Source: Paenibacillus sp. FSL A5-0031
Lineage (GTDB): Bacteria; Bacillota; Bacilli; Paenibacillales; Paenibacillaceae
DNA length: 64,000 bases
Direction: 5' to 3'
NCBI RefSeq assembly: GCF_001956295.1
Contig: NZ_MRTD01000020.1
Span: forward strand, 62,001-126,000
In this document: positions 58,087-64,000 of the stretch, one piece after another
How positions within the stretch are numbered: position 1 is the stretch's first letter
Layout: each line of letters begins with the position of its first letter
Made by a program: the position numbers and the translations under genes
Notes under the pieces: generated by a model
What the model was told of the DNA's origin: nothing
Databases searched by the model: none
Seen by the model: the letters and a program-made list of their open reading frames with translations, nothing else

Positions 58087-58112
58087 AGAGTTATTACCTA
58101 GGTAATAACTCT
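58087..58112. repeat. Perfect 26-bp palindrome between hisD and hisB
   Basis: Two 13-nt arms meet at CCTAGG with no loop (core TTATTACCTAGGTAATAA). Could form an RNA hairpin in the his message or bind a dimeric regulator. Confidence 0.8.
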
Positions 58113-58162
58113 CCTATACTTAATTGTTTGCCTAACAAATTTATCTATTTACGTTAAAATGT

Positions 58163-59449
58163 TTACCCGCGTTCCTTCTCAAGACGAACCTCGATTGCAC
58201 GAGCGTGCCCTTCAAGCCCTTCGTGACGAGCCAGCGTCATGATTTTATCGCCATTAGCCATCAACGCTTCTTTACTATAGTAAATTAAGCTCGATTTCTT
58301 CAAGAAATCATCAACGTTAACTGGCGATGAGAACCGTGCTGTGCCGTTTGTCGGAATGATGTGGTTTGGCCCAGCAAAATAATCCCCGACAGGCTCCGAG
58401 CTGTAAGGCCCAAGGAAAATAGCGCCTGCGTTCTGAATGTAGCCGAGCAAACGCATCGGGTCAACCGTCAGCACCTCTAAGTGTTCAGGTGCGATCTGAT
58501 TAATAACGTCGATACCCGCTTCAAGCGAGTCGACCAGCAGTACAGCGCCATAGTTGTCGATGGAGCTGCGTGCAATGTCTTGGCGCGGCAGAGTGGACAG
58601 CTGACGCTCCACCTCCGCTGCTACAGCTTCCGCAAGCTGCTGCGATGGCGTTACAAGGATCGCCGATGACATCTCATCGTGCTCCGCCTGCGACAGCAGA
58701 TCCGCGGCTACATACGCGGGATCAGCTGAATCGTCAGCAAGCACGACGATTTCACTTGGCCCGGCGATACTGTCGATATCGACGGCACCGAATACGGCGC
58801 GCTTCGCAAGCGCCACATAAATATTGCCCGGTCCGCATATTTTATCGACCGGAGCAATCGTGGCCGTGCCGTACGCAAGCGCGGCTATGGCCTGTGCGCC
58901 GCCGACCCGGTACATCTCCTTGACGCCCGATTCCGCGGCGGCAACGAGAATATACGGGTCGATGCCTTCCGTGCCGCCAGTTGCCGGCGGCGTCACCATA
59001 ACAATTTCCGGCACGCCAGCTACCTGTGCCGGTATAACATTCATCAGCACGGACGACGGATAAGCCGCCTTGCCTCCGGGCACGTATACGCCGACCCGCT
59101 TAAGCGGTCGCATAATTTGCCCGAGCAGCGTTCCGTCCTGCTGCAAATCCATCCACGAGGTACGCATTTGCTTCTCGTGGAATACCCGAATGTTCACGGC
59201 TGCTTCGCGAATAGCCGTGAGAAAGTCGGCGTCAACATGCTCATACGCCGCCTGTATTTCCTCCTGCGTCACACGCAGCGACGCAGCGTCCAGCTTAACG
59301 CGGTCATGCTGCTCCGTGTACCTCAACAGCGCTGCATCCCCCTCAGACTTTACGTCTGCGACGATCTTCAAAGCAGACTCATTTTGCTCAGGTGTCCCAT
59401 ACTCCACCTCACGCTTCAAACCAAATTGCTCCGCTCGCATAATACGCAT
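58163..59449 (-). CDS. hisD: Histidinol dehydrogenase
   Basis: 428 residues. GVYVPGGKAAYPSSVLMNVIPA, DKICGPGNIYVALAKR, IAGPSEIVVLADDSADPAYVAADLLSQAEHDE (zinc and catalytic residues), GPNHIIPTNGTARFSSPV with the catalytic His. Oxidises histidinol to histidine in the last two steps. ATG at 59449 has AAGGAG 8 nt upstream; the ATG at 59467 overlaps that site. Confidence 0.95.
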   Translation of the reverse strand: MRIMRAEQFGLKREVEYGTPEQNESALKIVADVKSEGDAALLRYTEQHDRVKLDAASLRVTQEEIQAAYEHVDADFLTAIREAAVNIRVFHEKQMRTSWMDLQQDGTLLGQIMRPLKRVGVYVPGGKAAYPSSVLMNVIPAQVAGVPEIVMVTPPATGGTEGIDPYILVAAAESGVKEMYRVGGAQAIAALAYGTATIAPVDKICGPGNIYVALAKRAVFGAVDIDSIAGPSEIVVLADDSADPAYVAADLLSQAEHDEMSSAILVTPSQQLAEAVAAEVERQLSTLPRQDIARSSIDNYGAVLLVDSLEAGIDVINQIAPEHLEVLTVDPMRLLGYIQNAGAIFLGPYSSEPVGDYFAGPNHIIPTNGTARFSSPVNVDDFLKKSSLIYYSKEALMANGDKIMTLARHEGLEGHARAIEVRLEKERG

Positions 59450-59626
59450 ATCATCCACTCCTTCCAATACTCACAAGGCTATCTATCCGTTCAGTCCAGC
59501 ATGTAATTCACTTGTCATGCCTCGTCTATACATGAAATGCCGCAAGCCCTGCACTGCGTTTGTTCCGCTTCGGTGACAATCGCCATGCATTTTCCGCTCT
59601 TTCTGGACTCGCTTTATCCGCTCATG

Positions 59627-59690
59627 CTCTCTTCTTACTCACCTAACTCTGATCTCTCTTCTTACTTACCTATTTCTGATCTCTCTTCTA
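59627..59690 (-). repeat. 27-bp tandem repeat after hisG
   Basis: Two full units (59627-59653, 59654-59680; each starts CTCTCTTCTTACT on the plus strand) and a third partial unit overlapping the hisG stop. Purine-rich on the transcribed minus strand. Confidence 0.75.
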
Positions 59691-60332
59691 CCCCCGCTTA
59701 GCCAACGCTTCCTGCAAGCGATCACACAGTCCTTGAATCGCTTCATTCTTCATCCGGTAGCTTACTCGATTCGCGATCAAGCGGCTCGTAATACCAAAGA
59801 TCGATTCCATCTCCACAAGCCCATTCTCACGAAGAGTTTGGCCGGTTTCCACCATATCAACGATACGGTCAGCTAACCCGATCATTGGCGCAAGCTCGAT
59901 GGAGCCGTTCAGCTTAATAACCTCTACCTGCTGCCCGAGCTCACGGAAATACGCCGAAGCCACATTCGGGTACTTGGTCGCTACACGCGGATTCATAGTC
60001 GGCTTCCAATCCGGCATGCCAATAACAGACATCCGGCATTTGGCAATGCCAAGATCTAGCAGCTCGTAAACATCTTTATTTTCCTCCATGAGCACGTCTT
60101 TGCCTACGATCCCGATGTCCGCTACGCCGTATTCCACATAAGTCGGTACGTCAACAGGCTTCGCCATAATGAACTCCATCCCTACCTCTGGAAGCTCAAT
60201 GATCAGCTTGCGCGTATCATCAAAATCGCTAGGAATCGGAAGCCCCGCTTCACGGAACAGCTTGGAAGCTACCTTATAAATGCGGCCCTTCGGCATCGCC
60301 ACTTTCAATATATCTTTTGTCGCTCCGCTCAT
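59688..60332 (-). CDS. hisG: ATP phosphoribosyltransferase, short form
   Basis: 214 residues, the short HisG that needs HisZ. VAMPKGRIYKVASKLFREAGL, GVADIGIVGKDVLMEE, and substrate loop ADRIVDMVETGQTLRENGL. First committed step, PRPP plus ATP; the main feedback point of the pathway. Overlaps hisZ by 4 nt, which couples the two subunits. Confidence 0.95.
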   Translation of the reverse strand: MSGATKDILKVAMPKGRIYKVASKLFREAGLPIPSDFDDTRKLIIELPEVGMEFIMAKPVDVPTYVEYGVADIGIVGKDVLMEENKDVYELLDLGIAKCRMSVIGMPDWKPTMNPRVATKYPNVASAYFRELGQQVEVIKLNGSIELAPMIGLADRIVDMVETGQTLRENGLVEMESIFGITSRLIANRVSYRMKNEAIQGLCDRLQEALAKRG

Positions 60333-61561
60333 GTGGCGCTGCCTCCTTTAATTCCGCTTCCGTCAAATGTCAGCAATGCTGTGTAGGCTACGCCTTTATA
60401 AGTAAACGATTGCTGCTGTGCCTTATTTTTAATCTCATCAAGAAGTACGCTATTCGCATCTACCCGCTCTGTTACAACGCTCGCACCCTGCCCGCGCAGT
60501 TCCTGTGCTTTAACAAGCGCTTCATTGCGTCCAGCTGTATCATAGATAACCAGTGTGCGTTCCGTTTCACTCTCAGCGCCATCGCCAAGCAGCTCCAGAA
60601 TACGCGTCGTCTTGAGTGCAAATCCCGTTGCAGGAGCCGGTCTACCGAACTGTGCCAGCAGGTTGTCATAACGGCCTCCACTTACAACCGGGAAGCCTAG
60701 ATCAGCTGCATAACCCTCGAAAGTCATCCCTGTGTAATAGGAGAAGTCACCAATCATCGTCAGATCGATAAGCACATGCTCACAAACCCCGTACGCCTTC
60801 AGCACATCCCATATTTCGCACAAATGTTGAATGGACGCCCGTGCTTTATCGTCCACATTCAGCTGCAGCGCTTGATCACAAATCTCTTGCCCGCCGCGTA
60901 GACGCAAAACACCTTCCAGCTCTTGCTGAACGGATTCATCCACGGATAATCCACGAAGCTGCTCGCGGTAACCTACAAAATCACGGCCTAACAAGCAGCT
61001 CTTCAACTGCTCCTGCGCTTCTGCACGACCTGGCAAGGATTGCTCCAGCAAGCCGTTTAGGAACCCAACATGCCCTATAGCAATCTTGAATCGTTCTACT
61101 CCGGCAGCTTTAAGCGACGCGATTGCAAGAGCAACAACCTCTGCATCCGCCTCTGGTGAAGAATCACCAACTAGCTCTACGCCCGTTTGGAAAAATTCTG
61201 CCTCGCGGCCCGCCTCTTCCTCTATCGCCCGAAACACATTAGAGTGATACGACAGACGCTGCGGAAAATCCGCTTGCTTCAATAAGGATGACACCACACG
61301 AGCGATTGGCGACGTCATATCAGAGCGCAGCACCAGCGTTGTTCCACGATTGTTAAGCAGCTTGAATAACTTCTGATCGGATGTAGAGCTGGCTACACCC
61401 ACTGTATCGTAATATTCCATAGTTGGAGTTATAATTTGTTCGTAGCCCCAGCCCTGCATGCAGGCAAGAACCTGACGTTCAATATGACGCAGCTTAGCCA
61501 CTGCACTTGGCAAATAATCTTTAACGCCTATCGGCTTCTCAAATACTTTTGGTTTAGACAT
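60329..61561 (-). CDS. hisZ: ATP phosphoribosyltransferase regulatory subunit HisZ
   Basis: 410 residues, paralogue of histidyl-tRNA synthetase without tRNA-binding function: GVKDYLPSAVAKLRHIERQ, IITPTMEYYDTVG, TLVLRSDMTSPIARVVSS, YYTGMTFEGYAADLGFPVVSGGRYDNLL. Forms the octameric enzyme with HisG and senses histidine. First gene of the operon, about 75 nt after the predicted transcription start. Confidence 0.95.
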   Translation of the reverse strand: MSKPKVFEKPIGVKDYLPSAVAKLRHIERQVLACMQGWGYEQIITPTMEYYDTVGVASSTSDQKLFKLLNNRGTTLVLRSDMTSPIARVVSSLLKQADFPQRLSYHSNVFRAIEEEAGREAEFFQTGVELVGDSSPEADAEVVALAIASLKAAGVERFKIAIGHVGFLNGLLEQSLPGRAEAQEQLKSCLLGRDFVGYREQLRGLSVDESVQQELEGVLRLRGGQEICDQALQLNVDDKARASIQHLCEIWDVLKAYGVCEHVLIDLTMIGDFSYYTGMTFEGYAADLGFPVVSGGRYDNLLAQFGRPAPATGFALKTTRILELLGDGAESETERTLVIYDTAGRNEALVKAQELRGQGASVVTERVDANSVLLDEIKNKAQQQSFTYKGVAYTALLTFDGSGIKGGSAT

Positions 61562-61610
61562 CCAATATCACCTTCGTTTACTTTAGTGGTTTAAAGCGAT
61601 ACCATGTTAC

Positions 61611-61651
61611 CATGCTAACAAATTAAAGAGTTTAGTCGTAATATTAGCATG
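61611..61651. promoter_or_regulatory. Inverted repeat over the his promoter
   Basis: CATGCTAA (61611-61618) and TTAGCATG (61644-61651) are perfect 8-bp arms spaced 25 bp; one arm overlaps the -10, the other lies in the leader. Candidate operator or leader stem. Confidence 0.45.
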
Positions 61652-61670
61652 AAAAGCTTATTTTCGTCAA
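61641..61670 (-). promoter_or_regulatory. his operon promoter
   Basis: Minus strand TTGACG (61665-61670), 18 nt, TAATAT (61641-61646). Confidence 0.65.
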
Positions 61671-61694
61671 GTTGAAATCGATCCGTTTTACGTC

Positions 61695-61747
61695 AAAAAA
61701 GAAAGCCTCGACCGGCTGCGAGACGAACTCGCACGGACGAAGCTTTC
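61695..61747 (-). terminator. Terminator of the lgt-ppaX-acyltransferase operon
   Basis: Minus strand GAAAGCTTCG ... CGAGGCTTTC with an inner GCGAG/CTCGC stem, followed by TTTTTT. Confidence 0.8.
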
Positions 61748-61756
61748 CATAGCCCA

Positions 61757-62290
61757 TTAGTTTAAAATGTTGCGCACATTCTCATCAAATTCGCTTGGCA
61801 CGACCATTTCGCTTCGTCTAATTTCCCGCATCGGATTGCCTCCTACAAATGCATAAGCAGGCACATCCTTATGGACAACTGATCCAGCAGCTACAATGGC
61901 ATGATCGCCGATTGTTACACCTGGCAATATCGTCGTATTTGCTCCTATCATAACATGAGAGCCTATCACGACGTCGCCGAGACGATACTCCTTGATCAAA
62001 TATTCATGAGTTAGAATGGTTGTATTATATCCGATAATTGTATTATTGCCTACCGTTATACGCTCGGGAAAAAAGACATCGACCATAACCATAAGTGCAA
62101 AAGCGGTATGTTCTCCGACCTTCATGCCAAGCAAACGGCGGTAAATCCAATTTTTTAACGGAAGAATCGGACAATAGCGCGCTAGCTGGATGCAAATGAA
62201 ATTACGAACCGATTTGAATCGGCTGACCGTTGAATATACTTGCCACAGCGCGTTTGGCCCTTCCACCGGATATCGTTCAACTTTACGCAA
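61757..62290 (-). CDS. Left-handed beta-helix (hexapeptide) acyltransferase
   Basis: About 177 residues from a TTG at 62290 (GGAG 10 nt upstream), overlapping the end of ppaX by 8 nt; the ATG at 62362 would lie deep inside ppaX. Hexapeptide repeats (ITVGNNTIIGYNTTIL, VVIGSHVMIGANTTILPGVTIGDHAIVAAGSVVHKDVPAYAFVGGNP) with an active-site-type His (THEY). Resembles Bacillus YvoF, in the same position between ppaX and hisZ. Acyl acceptor unknown. Confidence 0.85.
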   Translation of the reverse strand: MRKVERYPVEGPNALWQVYSTVSRFKSVRNFICIQLARYCPILPLKNWIYRRLLGMKVGEHTAFALMVMVDVFFPERITVGNNTIIGYNTTILTHEYLIKEYRLGDVVIGSHVMIGANTTILPGVTIGDHAIVAAGSVVHKDVPAYAFVGGNPMREIRRSEMVVPSEFDENVRNILN

Positions 62291-62948
62291 ATGTTTCCCG
62301 CTCCATTCCGACAAAGGAATAAAGATCGCGCATGTCGTGAATGACATGATGGGCTCCGGCATCCTTAAGGATTTGCTCGCCTTTTAGCGACCAAGCGACA
62401 CCAACCGCTATCGCACCTGCTGCAATCGCCGACTCGATATCCACTGTGCTGTCTCCAACCATAATGGTCGTTGCCGGATCTGCGCCGAGCAGCCCGATTG
62501 CTTTGCTCACTGGTTCTGGATGCGGCTTGGCATGAACAACATCATCAATCGTTACAATGGTATCCACGAAATCGAACAGCCCAACGTATTTCAAGCCGCG
62601 TTCCGTTGTCAGACGCATTTTTGTCGTAACGACGCCAATTTGGATACCTTGCTTATGCATTCGCTCAATAACTTCTATGACGTAATCGAATGGTTTTACA
62701 TATTCATCATGCAAACGCAGATTAACTTCGCGATACGCTGCCACAAGATGTGTTACTTCATCCAATCCCGAGAATAGCTTCATTTGATCCGTAAGCGGCT
62801 GTCCCATGCTCGGAATAATATGCTCTCTTCCGAATCCTTCTGGTGCTACGCCTTGTAAAGACTCTATGAACGAGCGAATGATAAGCTCATTGGTGTCGAT
62901 AATCGTGCCGTCCAAATCGAACAGCATCGTTTTGATATTGCCCGTCAT
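62283..62948 (-). CDS. ppaX: Pyrophosphatase PpaX (HAD family)
   Basis: 221 residues. HAD motifs: TMLFDLDGTIIDT (nucleophile Asp), VVTTKMRL (Thr), and MVGDSTVDIESAIAAG. In Bacillus PpaX hydrolyses the pyrophosphate released when HprK dephosphorylates P-Ser-HPr; the gene order hprK-lgt-ppaX is kept here. GGAGG precedes the ATG. Confidence 0.92.
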   Translation of the reverse strand: MTGNIKTMLFDLDGTIIDTNELIIRSFIESLQGVAPEGFGREHIIPSMGQPLTDQMKLFSGLDEVTHLVAAYREVNLRLHDEYVKPFDYVIEVIERMHKQGIQIGVVTTKMRLTTERGLKYVGLFDFVDTIVTIDDVVHAKPHPEPVSKAIGLLGADPATTIMVGDSTVDIESAIAAGAIAVGVAWSLKGEQILKDAGAHHVIHDMRDLYSFVGMERETFA

Positions 62949-62971
62949 CGATAAACCTCCCTAAATTGCAT

Positions 62972-63970
62972 TTAACGCTTGCCAGCCTCATCATCTTTTT
63001 TAGTGCCAGCAGGTTGGTCTTTGCCCTTTTTCTCATCCGATCCCACATTACGCTCTGGCTTGCTAGTCGTAATTGGATCAAGGTAATGAGCGGATGCAAG
63101 TCCCGTCTTACGTCGCACGATAATAAGTACAACCGCACCAACGATTAAGAGCAGCGCCAGTACTTGTGAAATCCTTATGTTGCCGTATGCAGGATCCAAG
63201 TAGCCTTGTTTGAACAAAACCTCCATCGGAGTCCAGAGGCCATTAATAAACGATGCCAGCCACGATGGTCCTCTAAATGCAAGACTGTCCGTACGAAGCG
63301 CTTCAATAAAGAAACGGCCGATTGAATACCAGATAAAGTAGCTGGCCATCAACTCGCCTGCGCGCAAAAACTTCTGGCGGCGAAGGATGAACAATATAGC
63401 AATACCGACCAAGCTCCATACGGATTCATACAAGAAAGCCGGGTGACGGTACTCACCTTGAATAAGCATTTGATCCACGATAAACGATGGTAAATGAAGT
63501 GTATTGCGAAGGAAAGACTCGCTAACCACGCCGCCATACGCCTCTTGGTTCATGAAATTTCCCCAACGGCCAATCATTTGACCTGCAAGAAGTCCAGGTA
63601 CACAAATGTCTACCAAGCGCCAGAAGTTATAACCTTTATAGCGGAAATAGAAGAACCCGCAAATAAAAGCTCCGATTATCGCACCATATATCGCGATACC
63701 GCCATTCCATATTTTGAACACATCTACAAAGTTGCCTTTATAATCTTCCCATTTGAACGCTACATAATAAATTCGCGCTCCAATAATGGCGGAAGGGACG
63801 CCGAGCAGCAGCAAATCCATGAAAAAATCCGGCTTAATGCCGAATCGTTTTCCTTCCTGCACTGCGAGAAGCAGCCCCACTAATGCCGCCGTTCCCAAAA
63901 TAATGCCATACCAATGCACTTCAATAGAGCCTAATGTGAAGGCAATTGGGTTTAATATCAATGTCTTCAT
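62972..63970 (-). CDS. lgt: Prolipoprotein diacylglyceryl transferase
   Basis: 332 residues with seven transmembrane helices. Signature GRWGNFMNQEAYGGVV (phosphatidylglycerol site), HPAFLYESVWSLVG and GRFFIEALRTDSL. Attaches diacylglycerol to the lipobox Cys, as in the lipoproteins at 1963, 8020 and 15171. The last 40 residues form a charged cytoplasmic tail (KPERNVGSDEKKGKDQPAG), longer than usual. The ATG overlaps an upstream stop (ATGA). Confidence 0.95.
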   Translation of the reverse strand: MKTLILNPIAFTLGSIEVHWYGIILGTAALVGLLLAVQEGKRFGIKPDFFMDLLLLGVPSAIIGARIYYVAFKWEDYKGNFVDVFKIWNGGIAIYGAIIGAFICGFFYFRYKGYNFWRLVDICVPGLLAGQMIGRWGNFMNQEAYGGVVSESFLRNTLHLPSFIVDQMLIQGEYRHPAFLYESVWSLVGIAILFILRRQKFLRAGELMASYFIWYSIGRFFIEALRTDSLAFRGPSWLASFINGLWTPMEVLFKQGYLDPAYGNIRISQVLALLLIVGAVVLIIVRRKTGLASAHYLDPITTSKPERNVGSDEKKGKDQPAGTKKDDEAGKR

Positions 63971-64000
63971 TTAGTTATATCCCCTTTAGGTTCAATCGTA
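63967..64000 (-). CDS. 3' end of an upstream gene, probably hprK
   Basis: Only the last ten codons are visible (TIEPKGDITK then TGA), overlapping the lgt start by 4 nt. Identity is inferred from the conserved hprK-lgt-ppaX order, not from the residues. Confidence 0.45.
   Translation of the reverse strand, partial: TIEPKGDITK

Noticed and set aside
61562..61700. T-box riboswitch for the his operon
   Set aside because: Leader is too short after the predicted promoter and lacks a TGGNACCGCG-like T-box.

Overview
The window looks like a chromosomal segment of a Paenibacillaceae member (Paenibacillus or a close relative). The evidence is a moderate GC content with Firmicutes-type AGGAGG ribosome binding sites, YesMN/LplABC-type sugar-uptake modules, a lipoprotein with SLH and Big2 domains, CggR, CtsR, WhiA and RapZ systems, a his operon starting with hisZ, and an A(GKQQTNYAFAA)-tagging tmRNA. 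It has an accessory left half (about 1-30 kb) and a conserved housekeeping right half (about 30-64 kb), most of it read on the minus strand.

Left half. 1-3.2 kb: the C-terminally cut prolyl-4-hydroxylase-like gene at the edge, a tandem GNAT and three small proteins. 3.5-6.0 kb: a plus-strand operon arsR / micro-ORF / SRPBCC-alpha/beta-hydrolase fusion / DUF998 membrane protein under a palindromic operator-promoter. 6.1-12.8 kb: a YesMN-like two-component system with a carbohydrate ABC importer (binding protein plus two permeases). 13-21.6 kb: an amidohydrolase, a TM2 protein, a large SLH/Big2 lipoprotein, a 7TM histidine kinase with a BTAD response regulator, and DUF1304.

22-30.2 kb appears to be an old genomic island attached to the 3' end of ssrA (tmRNA). 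A diverged 99-bp copy of the ssrA 3' end lies at 21974-22072, the true gene ends at 30158, and smaller copies lie between. Cargo: an orphan archaeo-eukaryotic-primase-like protein, a chloramphenicol acetyltransferase with an intact translational attenuator (9-residue leader plus a stem hiding the RBS), a SUKH protein, a GC-rich TetR / methionine-aminopeptidase cassette between direct repeats, a GGDEF pseudogene, a 5'-nucleotidase, a predicted PD-(D/E)XK/DUF5655 protein, a small HTH-like protein and a VOC protein. No integrase is visible. A related family of hairpin-plus-terminator repeats that copy the tmRNA 3' end recurs at 6.0, 12.9, 14.5, 23.1 and 26.8 kb, always in the ssrA orientation.

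Right half. ssrA-smpB, cutC, csp, rnr (with a 280-residue RGG-like tail), secG; the glycolytic operon cggR-gap-pgk-tpiA-gpmI-eno with its CggR operator; tRNA-Arg(CCG); clpP with CtsR boxes; HPr/crh-whiA-yvcK-rapZ; glcK; trxB; a TPR protein; prs; hisJ-like; the his operon hisZ-G-D-B-H-F-IE; and an acyltransferase, ppaX and lgt, with the probable end of hprK at the right edge.

The most unusual signals are: five tandem 40-bp hairpin units with a compensatory stem change directly upstream of rapZ (48977-49168); the absence of hisA from an otherwise complete his operon (192-bp gap at 56590-56781); the layered ssrA-derived repeats; the cat attenuator; the TetR-MAP cassette; and the low-complexity RNase R tail. 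All coordinates, motifs and family calls come from reading the sequence; no database search was run.
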